64,000 nt of DNA from assembly GCA_040506705.1 (NCBI GenBank), contig JBEVWG010000065.1:1-64000 (forward strand), written 5' to 3'. The translations under genes and the position numbers were made by a program. Positions within the stretch are counted from its first letter, which is position 1. Every line of letters starts with the position of its first letter. This document shows positions 8,756 to 17,585 of the stretch, in pieces. The notes beneath the pieces were generated by a model. That model was given only the letters and a program-made list of their open reading frames with translations, was not told the DNA's origin and did not search any database. The DNA comes from Thiodiazotropha sp040506705. GTDB lineage: Bacteria > Pseudomonadota > Gammaproteobacteria > Chromatiales > Chromatiaceae.

Positions 8756-9672
8756 TATAGCGCCTCTAGAATTGAGCCCGCGCCCCACTCCAGCAGTCGC
8801 TCAGCCAGACCGACACCCATCGCTTCGGCCTCTGCTACTGTCCCCTCGACTTCGCCGCGAATGATGTTACTGCCATCCGGCTCACCAACCAGACCACGCA
8901 ACCAGAGATTACCCGACTCCAACATCGCATAGCCCGCAATAGGTACCTGACAACCACCATTAAGTCTTTGATTCATAGCCCTTTCCGCCATCACACACGC
9001 CGCAGTCTCGGTGTGGTGCAGTGGTGCAATCAGTTCATTCACCCGCTCATCGTCCGCTCGACACTCGATGCCAACTGCGCCCTGGCCGATGGCAGGAAGA
9101 CTCTGCTCCGCACCGATAAAGGCGGTTATACGCGCCTCAAACCCAAGACGTTTCAAGCCTGCTGCTGCGAGGATGATGGCGTCATACTCACCATCATCGA
9201 GTTTGCGCAGTCGGGTATTGACGTTTCCCCGCAGCGATTTGATCTCCAGATCCGGTCGCTGTTCTGCCAACTGAGACTGACGCCGAAGACTGGAGGTGCC
9301 GACACAAGCCCCCTGCGGCAGCTCTGTGATGTTCTGATAGCTATTCGAGACAAAGGCGTCCCTGGGGTCTTCCCGAGACATGATGACGGCCAGATGCAGA
9401 CCGGGTGGCAACTCTACCGGCACATCCTTCATGGAGTGCACAGCGATGTCCGCTTCATCGGCCATCAATCCCTGCTCCAACTCTTTGATGAAAAGCCCTT
9501 TACCACCGATCTTGGCCAGGGGTGTATCAAGAATCTTATCCCCTTGAGTGGTCATACCCAGCAACTCTACCTCAAGACCCGGGTGGGCCTTTTTCAGCTC
9601 AGCGGCAACATGCTCAGCCTGCCACATGGCGAGTGGTGATTTACGGGTGGCGATTCTTATGGTTTGGGGCAT
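8749..9672 (-). CDS. hemC: Hydroxymethylbilane synthase (porphobilinogen deaminase)
   Basis: This 307-residue cytoplasmic enzyme polymerises four porphobilinogen molecules into hydroxymethylbilane. Family signatures are clear: IATRKSPLAMWQA at the N-terminus, KGLFIKELE near 58-66, HSMKDVP at 79-85 and GTSSLRRQ at 125-132. The loop NGGCQVPIAGYA places the dipyrromethane-cofactor cysteine at 241. Length is typical. It is the first gene of the hemCDXY run. A 300-base gap separates it from the cytochrome gene that follows algR, so it probably has its own promoter there. The last codons run into a dispersed repeat. Confidence 0.97.
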   Translation of the reverse strand: MPQTIRIATRKSPLAMWQAEHVAAELKKAHPGLEVELLGMTTQGDKILDTPLAKIGGKGLFIKELEQGLMADEADIAVHSMKDVPVELPPGLHLAVIMSREDPRDAFVSNSYQNITELPQGACVGTSSLRRQSQLAEQRPDLEIKSLRGNVNTRLRKLDDGEYDAIILAAAGLKRLGFEARITAFIGAEQSLPAIGQGAVGIECRADDERVNELIAPLHHTETAACVMAERAMNQRLNGGCQVPIAGYAMLESGNLWLRGLVGEPDGSNIIRGEVEGTVAEAEAMGVGLAERLLEWGAGSILEALYD

Positions 9673-9972
9673 GGATGAAAGACCTCGAAATTTACTGCCT
9701 GACAGCTGGAAAAAACCGGCTGAAAAGTCACATTTAGGGATGCTTTGTACAACTCTCGCAGCGCCATCTTACGAACTGCAACTTATGCTTCGGGTGTATC
9801 ACTCCAGGTCAGTGATCAGCGACTACTGACCCGTGGCCCTCGATGCAAAAACTGCTTGCTCACAAGCTGATTCGGGCGGAATTATTCACAGCCTCCTTAC
9901 GGATTAGTCACCTATGCTAAAGCCTGCAGGGGTCCTGCGCAATTTTCACCTGAAGAAGCGTTCATTCCGAAT
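9673..9972. other. Intergenic region upstream of hemC
   Basis: This 300-base gap holds no credible gene. It separates the algZ-algR-cytochrome run from hemC and should contain the hemC promoter. I could not identify convincing -35/-10 elements by eye. No terminator with a T-tract was seen for the upstream cytochrome gene. Confidence 0.5.
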
Positions 9973-10635
9973 CTACGGCTTGCCTTTTCCATAGTAGTGT
10001 ATCAGCGCTTCCAACCCCTGCTTGCCATGGCGTCGTATCAACAGGCTCAACTGGCGACTCATCTCATCATCCCCTTGATTGATACCGATAACATAGTCCC
10101 GTATCGTCCAGCGAAGATAGTTCATCCAGCGCCCTTGCAGTAGAGGGGCACCTTTATCCATCGGGTGATCGGTGTCGCCATGGCACTCTCTACAGTAGCG
10201 CCGATGCAGTTGTCGCCCCTTATCAACCAGTTTCCAGTCGGTATCCTGTTTCTTGACCAGGAAGGGCTGACTGCTGAAATAGTCGGCCATTGCCTCTAGC
10301 TGCCTTCTGTCATAAGCCGCCATCAAGCGATCCATGATGGTGCCAAAGCGCCCACCATAACGATATGCAGCCAATACTTTCAGCAAATAGTCCCGTGGCA
10401 ATCCGGCGATTGAGGGTATCTCGGGCTCCTGGCTATAGCCCTGAGGGCCATGGCAGGGAAAACAGGGTTGAACCAAAGGCGGAGGATAGAGGGTTGGCTC
10501 AGTGGAAGCCTGACTTCCATCTCTATCTTCAGCTGCTGCTGAGAGGGGAAGTCCGAGAAGCAGACAAATAGACAAAATCGATCTGTAATTCTGCCTGACT
10601 ATCGATTTTATGAATCCTGAAAGTAAATGGAACAA
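9973..10635 (-). CDS. Diheme cytochrome c coupled to algR
   Basis: This 220-residue exported cytochrome has a signal peptide (hydrophobic core about 19-35). Heme motifs are CFPCH at 58-62 and CRECH at 148-152, each in a class I cytochrome fold. It resembles c4-type diheme cytochromes but is not a close copy of the one at 4537. The start appears to be TTG at 10635: no ATG precedes the signal peptide. GAGGAAG overlaps the algR stop codon and lies 8 bases upstream of the TTG. This implies translational coupling to algR, placing a cytochrome in the algZR operon, just before hemC. Function in electron transfer is family-based; partner unknown. Confidence 0.86.
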   Translation of the reverse strand: MFHLLSGFIKSIVRQNYRSILSICLLLGLPLSAAAEDRDGSQASTEPTLYPPPLVQPCFPCHGPQGYSQEPEIPSIAGLPRDYLLKVLAAYRYGGRFGTIMDRLMAAYDRRQLEAMADYFSSQPFLVKKQDTDWKLVDKGRQLHRRYCRECHGDTDHPMDKGAPLLQGRWMNYLRWTIRDYVIGINQGDDEMSRQLSLLIRRHGKQGLEALIHYYGKGKP

Positions 10636-10648
10636 GTTAAGAGCTTCC

Positions 10649-11386
10649 TCAAGGTGCCTTATCAGAACCTCTTATGATACGTCGCACTTCAGGCAAATGA
10701 CGCCTACTGATCTCCAAAGTTTCATCACAACCCTGCATCACTGCCCTGCAGATTCCATCGCGCCCCTTTTCCAGTCCGGTCAGATATCTTCTCGTCACTA
10801 ATGCATTCCGATGGATGCGCAGCAACCAATCACCATACTGCTCCTGCAAAGCCTTCAGGCTCGCCTCCAGCAACAGCTCCCCATCGCTATGACGCGCTAC
10901 TACATACTTGGAGTCAGCCCGCAAATAGATCACCCGATCCAGAGATACGGTGGTCAATCCACCCCGAAAACTGGCCTTTAATTTAGGAACAGCTTGCTCC
11001 TCTGCTGCGGCATTCACCTGGCTGCGGGTGAGTCGCTGACAACGTACCAGCGCTTCCAGCAGACGCGCTTTACGCACCGGCTTTACCAGGTAATCCTGGG
11101 CTGCGGTCTCGAACGCTTGCAAAGCATGCTCTTCATAAGCCGTGGTAAAGACCACAGCGGGCGGTTCATCGGTATCAGCCAGTTGACGAGCGGCCTCCAG
11201 ACCATCCATTGCAGGCATGTGGATATCCATCAACACCACGTCCGCCCCCAGTTCATGAAACAGGGCAAGTGCCGCCTCCCCATTTGCCGCTTCACCCGAC
11301 ACTTCATAAGGCGCACCGAGCTCCTCTATCAGTGACAACATGCGCTCTCTTGCCAAAGCTTCATCATCTACGATTAAAATCTTCAC
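10649..11386 (-). CDS. algR: LytTR-family response regulator AlgR
   Basis: This 245-residue transcription factor has an N-terminal receiver domain and a C-terminal LytTR DNA-binding domain (about 145-240). The receiver has the acidic pair DDE at 7-9, phosphoacceptor Asp54 in VLMDIHMP, and Lys in DYLVKPV. In Pseudomonas, AlgR controls alginate, type IV pili and other surface traits and is paired with the kinase AlgZ/FimS. The same pairing is seen here, with algZ 12 bases upstream. The start is GTG at 11386, preceded by GGGAGATAGG. The stop overlaps the ribosome-binding site of the downstream cytochrome gene. Confidence 0.93.
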   Translation of the reverse strand: MKILIVDDEALARERMLSLIEELGAPYEVSGEAANGEAALALFHELGADVVLMDIHMPAMDGLEAARQLADTDEPPAVVFTTAYEEHALQAFETAAQDYLVKPVRKARLLEALVRCQRLTRSQVNAAAEEQAVPKLKASFRGGLTTVSLDRVIYLRADSKYVVARHSDGELLLEASLKALQEQYGDWLLRIHRNALVTRRYLTGLEKGRDGICRAVMQGCDETLEISRRHLPEVRRIIRGSDKAP

Positions 11387-11398
11387 CCTATCTCCCTA

Positions 11399-12484
11399 CT
11401 AATCCCACCAGGGATGGGGAAACACCAGCCGTACCTGGTGCTCCCCCTCCACAATAGACTCAGTCAGACTCGCTTCCAGATCAAAAACTCCGGCCAGGCG
11501 GGCGCGAATATTCTCCATCGCGAGTCGATTACCTTGCCTCTGGCTCTTCTGATTGGCCTCTGGCAAGCTATTTCGAATACTCAGATTGATGCGTTTGCGA
11601 CGATAGTGCCCTGAAATCGTAATCTTGCCACCAGATGGTGAAGGCTCTATGCCGTGATAAACGGCATTTTCCAGCAAAGGCTGGAGAATCAGGGGGGGAA
11701 TCATCGCATTCTCAGGAAGCGCTTCAAGCACCCACTCCACCTCAAGCCGATCTCCAAGTCGAAAGTGTTCGATGCTCAGATACTGGCGAGCCAGGGAGAG
11801 CTCCTTCTCCAGGGTGGAAGAACGCCCGGCATCCCCCAGAGACTCACGAAACAGATCAGCCAAATCCAACACCACCTCTTCTGCCAGATTGGGATCAGAG
11901 CGGGTCAGACTGGCAATGGTGTTCATGCTGTTAAACAGAAAATGGGGGCGTATGCGTGAGTGCAGGGCCTGTAAGCGGGCACTGTTTTCCGCCTCTTCCT
12001 GGCAGCGCCAGAGGTGTTGCAGATAGAGATAGTGCAGTACAAGCACACCAACGATGGCACTGATAAGCGTTGCCCGGAGCAGCAGGTCATAGATATCGCC
12101 ACCAGAGCGCCGCAACGCCGCCTCCATGCCGACATCCAGCCAGAAGATGAGGCCGAAAATAACCAGTGTCATAGCTATCAGTAGCAGAAATGCAACCAGG
12201 CCTGCCCACCAGTTCCCCATCCGGTTGAGTGGATTACGCAGCAGACAGAGCAGGCCGGCACAGCTAAGCCCAACCCACTGAACAATAAGCGAGATAGGAC
12301 TCAGCTGAGAGAAAAAATCCTGCAAACGGTCTACTGCAGCCAGGGCCAACAGAATAGCCAGCAGCTCACCGATCACCACCACCGCAAAGACTGCGCGAAT
12401 GGCACAGAAATTCGGCAAAAACAGCACCCTGCCCCGCTCTGGCGGCACTGCTCTCTTCTCTTCCTGATGCACTTCCTTAGGCAT
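11399..12484 (-). CDS. algZ: Sensor histidine kinase AlgZ/FimS (LytS-like)
   Basis: This 361-residue inner-membrane kinase has four or more hydrophobic segments in residues 25-155. A His_kinase domain of the LytS type follows, with the motif RPHFLFNSMNTI placing the phosphorylated histidine at 181. The ATPase part has a NAVYHGI box and is short, as in AlgZ. It should phosphorylate AlgR, encoded just downstream. The gene is divergent from argH with a 200-base gap, the same arrangement as in Pseudomonas aeruginosa. The ATG at 12484 is used. Confidence 0.9.
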   Translation of the reverse strand: MPKEVHQEEKRAVPPERGRVLFLPNFCAIRAVFAVVVIGELLAILLALAAVDRLQDFFSQLSPISLIVQWVGLSCAGLLCLLRNPLNRMGNWWAGLVAFLLLIAMTLVIFGLIFWLDVGMEAALRRSGGDIYDLLLRATLISAIVGVLVLHYLYLQHLWRCQEEAENSARLQALHSRIRPHFLFNSMNTIASLTRSDPNLAEEVVLDLADLFRESLGDAGRSSTLEKELSLARQYLSIEHFRLGDRLEVEWVLEALPENAMIPPLILQPLLENAVYHGIEPSPSGGKITISGHYRRKRINLSIRNSLPEANQKSQRQGNRLAMENIRARLAGVFDLEASLTESIVEGEHQVRLVFPHPWWD

Positions 12485-12535
12485 ATCCTCTACCGATCCA
12501 AAACTGAAACCTAACTGCGACCCGTGGCCAACTGA

Positions 12536-12553
12536 ATTAGTGTTAACGAGCCC
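12536..12553. repeat. Partial dispersed repeat ATTAGTGTTAACGAGCCC
   Basis: This is the inverse orientation of the repeat at 8736 and 40076, with changes in the GGCCT part (GAGCCC instead of CAGGCCC). It lies in the algZ-argH divergent region and keeps the GTTAAC palindrome. It may be a degenerate member of the same family. Confidence 0.5.
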
Positions 12554-12684
12554 AAGTTCTAACCAACTGTTTTTTCTTCACTATACAACAAACCATCCCA
12601 GATTGACTCAGCAATGCGGCCAATCCCACCCCCTGCTATAATCCGCGCTGTTTCCACATCTGAATCAAATCAGGATTGTTCTTC

Positions 12685-14079
12685 ATGAGCGACGATCACC
12701 CATCAGCCAAACCCTGGTCCGGCCGTTTCAATGAGCCTACTGACACCTTTGTCGAGGCTTTTACCGCCTCAGTAGATTTTGACCAAAGGCTCTACCAGTA
12801 CGATATTCAAGGCTCCATAGCCCATGCCCGTATGCTGGCTCAGCAAGGCATTCTGAATAATCAGGAGCGCGACGACATCATCCAGGGCCTGGAGCAGATC
12901 AAAACACGTATTGCCAGTGGCGAATTCCAGTGGTCAGTGGCCCTGGAAGATGTGCATATGAATATCGAATCGGCGCTTACCGAAGCTATCGGCATTGCCG
13001 GCAAGAAACTTCACACCGGTCGTTCCCGCAACGACCAGGTCGCCACCGATATTCGTTTGTGGCTGCGTGATGAGATCGCCAATTTGAGTTTATCCATCAC
13101 TACCCTGCAAAAGGCACTGCTCGATAAAGCCGAGCAGGAAGCGGATACCATATTACCTGGCTTCACCCATCTACAGACGGCTCAACCCGTCACTTTCGGT
13201 CACCACCTGATGGCCTGGTTCGAGATGCTCGATAGAGATCGTGAACGTCTCGCCGATTGCCAGAAACGAACCAATATCATGCCCCTTGGCGCTGCCGCAC
13301 TGGCAGGCACCACCTACCCGATCGATCGTCAGATGACTTCAGATCTACTCGGTTTCAGCGCCCCGGCAGAGAACTCTCTGGATGCGGTCTCCGACAGAGA
13401 TTTTGCGATCGAGTTTTGTGCCGCAGCGAGCATCCTCATGATGCACCTCTCTCGTTTTTCAGAAGAGTTGATCATCTGGTCATCAGCCCAGTTCGGTTTT
13501 GTTGAACTCTCAGACAGCTTCTGTACCGGCTCCTCAATCATGCCGCAGAAGAAAAACCCCGATGTACCAGAGCTGATCCGGGGTAAGACCGGACGAATTT
13601 ATGGTCATTTGATTGGCCTGCTGACCCTGATGAAGAGTCAACCCCTGGCCTACAACAAGGACAACCAGGAAGACAAAGAGCCTCTGTTTGATACCGTCGA
13701 CAACCTCAAAGGCTCACTTAAGGTCTTCGCTGCCATGATTCCCGCTATCAACTGCAGAAAAGAGGCGATGCGTCAGGCTGCCATGAAGGGCTTTGCCACA
13801 GCTACCGACCTGGCAGACTATCTGGTACGCAAGGGCATCCCCTTTCGCGATGCTCATGAAGTCGTTGGCAAGGCAGTCGGTTTTGGCGTCGCAGAAAACC
13901 GCGACCTGTCAGAGATGACACTGCAGGAACTTCAGCAGTTCTCAGCAGAAATTGACCAGGACGTATTTGACATTTTGACTCTGGAAGGATCAGTCGCAGC
14001 AAGAGACCATATTGGCGGCACAGCACCAGAGCAGGTCCGCCAGGCCATTGATCGTGCCCGCAAGAGAGTTGCTCAGTGA
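12685..14079 (+). CDS. argH: Argininosuccinate lyase
   Basis: This 464-residue cytoplasmic enzyme is the last step of arginine synthesis, splitting argininosuccinate into arginine and fumarate. The fumarase/aspartase superfamily signature GSSIMPQKKNPD lies at about 282-293. TGRSRNDQVATD and the catalytic-histidine motif GFTHLQTAQP are also present. The ATG at 12685 is chosen because AGGA lies 9 bases upstream; an in-frame TTG at 12676 is less likely. The gene overlaps the downstream VOC gene by four bases (GTGA). It is divergent from algZ, as in pseudomonads. Confidence 0.97.
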   Translation: MSDDHPSAKPWSGRFNEPTDTFVEAFTASVDFDQRLYQYDIQGSIAHARMLAQQGILNNQERDDIIQGLEQIKTRIASGEFQWSVALEDVHMNIESALTEAIGIAGKKLHTGRSRNDQVATDIRLWLRDEIANLSLSITTLQKALLDKAEQEADTILPGFTHLQTAQPVTFGHHLMAWFEMLDRDRERLADCQKRTNIMPLGAAALAGTTYPIDRQMTSDLLGFSAPAENSLDAVSDRDFAIEFCAAASILMMHLSRFSEELIIWSSAQFGFVELSDSFCTGSSIMPQKKNPDVPELIRGKTGRIYGHLIGLLTLMKSQPLAYNKDNQEDKEPLFDTVDNLKGSLKVFAAMIPAINCRKEAMRQAAMKGFATATDLADYLVRKGIPFRDAHEVVGKAVGFGVAENRDLSEMTLQELQQFSAEIDQDVFDILTLEGSVAARDHIGGTAPEQVRQAIDRARKRVAQ

Positions 14080-14453
14080 TCAGTCAGCTGCACCATGTCA
14101 GCTTGCTGGTTTCAGACACTCAGCGCGCACTCGATTTCTACTGCGACCTACTTGGATTGACTCAGGATAGTCAACGCCCTGACCTGGGCTTCCCGGGGGC
14201 CTGGCTACAGATCGGTGATCAGCAGATCCACCTGTTGGAACTGCCTAATCCAGACCCAGTTGAGGGCAGACCCGCACATGGTGGGCGGGATCGTCACACC
14301 GCCTTTCTGGTCGACGATATCGAAACGGTCAAACTTAAGCTCGAACAAGCAGGAGTTCCCTACACTTTAAGCCGTTCTGGCCGTACCGCCCTGTTTTGCA
14401 GAGATCCGGATATGAATGGCATTGAATTGATAGAGATCAGCAGAAGCCTTTAG
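14076..14453 (+). CDS. VOC (glyoxalase-fold) family protein
   Basis: This 125-residue single-module vicinal-oxygen-chelate protein opens with HHVSLLVSDTQRALDFY and ends with CRDPDMNGIELIEI, the paired beta-alpha-beta-beta-beta halves of the glyoxalase fold. Candidate metal ligands are His7, the His of DRHTAFLV and the Glu of GIELIE. The substrate cannot be told from sequence; relatives include glyoxalases, epimerases and resistance proteins. It starts at GTG 14076 overlapping the argH stop, so translation is coupled to argH. A scrap resembling its C-terminus occurs at 15278-15328. Confidence 0.88.
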   Translation: MISQLHHVSLLVSDTQRALDFYCDLLGLTQDSQRPDLGFPGAWLQIGDQQIHLLELPNPDPVEGRPAHGGRDRHTAFLVDDIETVKLKLEQAGVPYTLSRSGRTALFCRDPDMNGIELIEISRSL

Positions 14454-14528
14454 TGCCAGCGCTCTCTTTGCATTAATTACCTTGCCGACACCAGACAGGC
14501 CATGCTGGTGCCGGAAGGAAATACGCAG

Positions 14529-15116
14529 TTATTGTTTGCTCATTTTCTGGCGACGTTGAGACTGATGGGCGGCAAACTCCTCAACGCTGACCACTCCATC
14601 CCTGTTTGTGTCGATATCCACAAATTGAGGCGCATTGCTGAGATTTCTCATCATGTAACCTTGTTTAGCCCTGTTACTGATTCGCTCGGTTCTGGCTTCA
14701 GCGAACTCCTTTTCCACAATTAAGCCATCACCATTCAAATCGAAGTCAGAGAAAGACGGCATATCTCTCCCCATTCCCATACCTGGCCCCATGCCACTTC
14801 GCTTCTGCATCCTTTGGCCAGAAGTTAACTCTTGCTGATTTAACTGGCCATCACTATTGGCATCTAATGCAGTAAAAGAGGGGGCGGTGGCAGCACCACG
14901 CATAGGTCTGCCTTCAGCCGCTGCAGACGCCATTCGCTTTCCACGAACCGTATTGAACTCCTCCTCACTGATAAGATTATTTCCATCAAGATCAAATGCC
15001 CCAAAAGGTATGGGGCCACGGGCAGGAATCTCTTCCGATTGCAGGCTGACTGTCGAGAAGCTGCTCACTATCGCAAACAACAGCCCAAATGATATCTGTT
15101 GTCTCAGTGGCTTCAT
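14529..15116 (-). CDS. Exported EF-hand calcium-binding protein
   Basis: This 195-residue protein has an N-terminal signal peptide (about 1-27) and four EF-hand loops. These begin at Asp42 (DLDGNNLISEEE), Asp85 (DANSDGQLNQQE), Asp126 (DLNGDGLIVEKE) and Asp169 (DTNRDGVVSVEE). The spacing suggests two EF-hand pairs joined by a Met/Gly-rich linker (about 100-120). It is probably a periplasmic or secreted calcium sensor or buffer, with no enzymatic domain. A strong GGAGGTG ribosome-binding site precedes the ATG at 15116. The gene is convergent with the VOC gene. Confidence 0.88.
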   Translation of the reverse strand: MKPLRQQISFGLLFAIVSSFSTVSLQSEEIPARGPIPFGAFDLDGNNLISEEEFNTVRGKRMASAAAEGRPMRGAATAPSFTALDANSDGQLNQQELTSGQRMQKRSGMGPGMGMGRDMPSFSDFDLNGDGLIVEKEFAEARTERISNRAKQGYMMRNLSNAPQFVDIDTNRDGVVSVEEFAAHQSQRRQKMSKQ

Positions 15117-15239
15117 AATTCACCTCCGTTGATGTTGCTGGAGTCCCTCGGGCCTGCAAGAGCCATAACTAGTGGGCCACTAGGCAGGTCATTAAAATAG
15201 TACGCCAAAAAACAAAAGGGTTAATGGCTAAATATCATA

Positions 15240-15328
15240 GACAACCTGAAAGGCTCACTTAAGGGCACCAAGCATTGTTCTGCCGGGATCCTGATCAGAA
15301 TGGTGTTGAACTGATTGCCGGAGATTAA
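15240..15328 (+). pseudogene. Remnant joining an argH fragment to a VOC C-terminus
   Basis: The 25 bases at 15240-15264 match argH positions 13699-13723 with one difference (encoding DNLKGSLK). Fourteen bases later, 15278-15328 reads in one frame as FCRDPDQNGVELIAGD and a stop. That closely resembles the C-terminus of the VOC protein at 14076 (FCRDPDMNGIELIEIS), although the DNA is less similar. Internal argH and VOC tail are thus brought side by side, as if a copy of the argH-VOC region had been duplicated and mostly deleted. It is too short to be a gene. Confidence 0.55.
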
Positions 15329-15363
15329 GTTCTCTCAGGGTGAATCTGCTTCTCTGCCAGTCA

Positions 15364-16971
15364 CTACAGAGCATGGCTGGCACGAAATTCATCGCTGGCC
15401 AGAAACTCATCGTAACTACCTTGAAAATAATTCAACTTCTTATCTTTGATCTCGATAATTTGAGTGGCCAGCGATGAGACAAACTCTCGGTCATGGCTGA
15501 CAAATATCAGGGTGCCTTCGTAGTGCTCCAATGCAAGGTTTAATGCTTCTATGGCTTCCATATCCAGGTGGTTTGTCGGCTCATCCATAATCAGCACATT
15601 GCTATCTGTCATGATCAGCTTGCCAAACAAGAGTCGATTCTTCTCCCCCCCCGAACAGACTTGCACTTTCTTATCAAAGTCGTCAGCAGAAAACAGCAGG
15701 CGGCCCAGAGTGGCACGTACCACCTGATCATCATGGCTGGGTTTGCGCCACTGTGACATCCAATCAAACAGGTTCAGGTCATAACTGAAATCGTCGGTAC
15801 TGTCTTGCGGACAGTACCCTAAGGTCGCATTTTCAGCCCATTTCAGGGTGCCACTGCTGGGAGTGAGTTCATCCATCAGACAACGTAGCAGACTCGTTTT
15901 ACCTGCACCGTTCTCACCAATGATGGCCAGCCGTGTACCTGCATCGAGGATCAGATTACCTTGGCTAAACAACGGCTCTCCGCCATACCCAACACTTAGG
16001 TTCTCCAAAGTCAGCGCCTGCCGATAGAGCTTTTTCTCTTGCTTAAAACGGATATAGGGTGACATTCGGCTGGATGCCTTGATTTCATCCAGGGTAATTT
16101 TCTCTATCTGTCTCGCCCGTGAGGTAGCCTGCTTGGCCTTGGAGGCATTCGCCGAGAAGCGGCTGACAAACTGCTGAAGATCCGCGATTTGCGCTGACTT
16201 TTTCGCATTCTGAGCCTGCAACCGTTCCCGTGCCTGTGTCGATGCCGTCATGAAATCATCGTAGTTACCTGGGTAGACACGCAGTTCACTGAAATCGATA
16301 TCGGCCATATGGGTACAAACCGAATTCAGGAAGTGGCGGTCATGGGAGATAATCACCATGGTGCTCTTGCGCTCATTGAGCACAGTTTCCAGCCAGCGAA
16401 TGGTGTCGATATCCAGGTTGTTAGTTGGCTCATCCAGCAAAAGGATATCAGGGTCAGCAAACAAGGCCTGCGCAAGCAGCACACGCAGTTTCCAACCTGG
16501 AGCCACTTCACTCATCAAGCCAAAATGCAGCTCTTGTGCAATACCGGCACCTAGCAGAATCTCACCAGCACGGCTCTCTGCACTGTAGCCATCCATCTCT
16601 GCAAACTCCATTTCCAGATCTGCCACTCTCATACCTTCCTCTTCCGACAATTCCGGTAGAGCGTAGAGACGATCGCGCTCCTGCTTGACGTCCCACAACC
16701 TGGCGTGCCCCATGATCACCGTATCAACAACTGTGTACTGCTCAAAGGCGAACTGGTCTTGATGCAGCTTGCCAACACGCTCGTTGGGATCAATGGAGAC
16801 ATTGCCGGCGCTGGGAGCCAGACTGCCATCGAGAATCCTCATAAAAGTAGATTTGCCGCATCCATTGGCCCCAATCAGGCCGTAGCGATTACCGCCACCG
16901 AATTTAACAGAAATATTCTCAAAAAGAGGCTTGGCACCAAACTGCATGGTGACATTGGCGGTGGTTATCAA
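15364..16971 (-). CDS. ybiT: ABC-F family ATPase YbiT
   Basis: This 535-residue soluble protein has two ABC ATPase domains and no membrane segments. The first Walker A is GANGCGKST (about 34-42), with DEPTNNLD downstream. The second is GENGAGKTS, with signature SGGEKNRLLFGK and DEPTNHLD. The opening TTANVTMQFGAKPLFENISV and overall sequence match E. coli YbiT closely. ABC-F proteins act on the ribosome; the exact role of YbiT is less defined. The start is TTG at 16971: AGGA lies 8 bases upstream, and the result aligns with the YbiT N-terminus. A nearby ATG is in another frame. It is transcribed alone, divergent from the MazG-like gene. Confidence 0.94.
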   Translation of the reverse strand: MITTANVTMQFGAKPLFENISVKFGGGNRYGLIGANGCGKSTFMRILDGSLAPSAGNVSIDPNERVGKLHQDQFAFEQYTVVDTVIMGHARLWDVKQERDRLYALPELSEEEGMRVADLEMEFAEMDGYSAESRAGEILLGAGIAQELHFGLMSEVAPGWKLRVLLAQALFADPDILLLDEPTNNLDIDTIRWLETVLNERKSTMVIISHDRHFLNSVCTHMADIDFSELRVYPGNYDDFMTASTQARERLQAQNAKKSAQIADLQQFVSRFSANASKAKQATSRARQIEKITLDEIKASSRMSPYIRFKQEKKLYRQALTLENLSVGYGGEPLFSQGNLILDAGTRLAIIGENGAGKTSLLRCLMDELTPSSGTLKWAENATLGYCPQDSTDDFSYDLNLFDWMSQWRKPSHDDQVVRATLGRLLFSADDFDKKVQVCSGGEKNRLLFGKLIMTDSNVLIMDEPTNHLDMEAIEALNLALEHYEGTLIFVSHDREFVSSLATQIIEIKDKKLNYFQGSYDEFLASDEFRASHAL

Positions 16972-17107
16972 AGGGGCATTCCTAAATAATAAATGAGTAA
17001 TAGGCGGAAGATTGCTGAATCAACGCCCAACCCTTGGTGGGATGGCTGAAAATCGCGCGAATAGTAACAGCTTGAGGGTGGTGTGTGAAACTACCCTCTA
17101 ATTTACA

Positions 17108-17151
17108 TACTAACCAGGCCATAGATATTAATACCTATGGCCTGGTTAGTA
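17108..17151. repeat. 17-base perfect hairpin shared with 60635
   Basis: The arms TACTAACCAGGCCATAG (17108-17124) and CTATGGCCTGGTTAGTA (17135-17151) pair perfectly around the loop ATATTAATAC. The first 26 bases recur exactly at 60635-60660. The hairpin lies between divergent ybiT and mazG-like genes, so it is not placed as a terminator for either. A small mobile palindrome or regulatory structure is possible. Confidence 0.85.
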
Positions 17152-17228
17152 AGTAACACTTGCTCCACACCAACATACCCTCCACCATTATGCGCATATC
17201 TGCATTTCTCCGAGACAGGAAAACAGCC

Positions 17229-17585
17229 ATGTCACAAGACTCTCTGGACAACCTCAACAAGCGACTTAAAGCATTCGCCCAAAGCCGTGACTGGGAACAG
17301 TTCCACACACCAAAAAACCTGGCAATGGCGATGATTGCCGAATGCGCTGAGCTGGTGGAGCATTTTCAATGGCTAACCCCCGAACAGAGCATGGATCTCT
17401 CCAAGGAGAAACATGAGGAGGTAGCGCTGGAGATGGCCGATATACTGATCTATTTGATCCGCTGCGCTGAGCGAATGGATATCGACCTGATTGCAGCGAC
17501 AGAACGAAAAATTGCCATCAATGAGGCCAGATATCCTGAGGAGAAAGTCCGGGGTGACGCCCGAAGGGCTTCAGAGTACGACTGA
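17229..17585 (+). CDS. MazG-like nucleotide pyrophosphohydrolase
   Basis: This 118-residue all-alpha NTP pyrophosphatase is of the MazG-like / dCTPase-like group. The metal-binding pattern is visible as ECAELVEHFQW followed by EEVALEMADILIYL, giving the ExxE...ExxD set. It probably hydrolyses non-canonical or excess (d)NTPs to the monophosphate. The open frame extends upstream to 17160, but the ATG at 17229 fits the family N-terminus (SQDSLDNLNKRLKAFAQ) and has an AGGA about 9 bases before it. It stands upstream of rubredoxin with a 114-base gap. Confidence 0.88.
   Translation: MSQDSLDNLNKRLKAFAQSRDWEQFHTPKNLAMAMIAECAELVEHFQWLTPEQSMDLSKEKHEEVALEMADILIYLIRCAERMDIDLIAATERKIAINEARYPEEKVRGDARRASEYD

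Noticed and set aside
15169..15183. Palindrome CTAGTGGGCCACTAG upstream of the EF-hand gene as an operator
   Set aside because: An isolated short palindrome without a second site or a linked regulator; recorded only.
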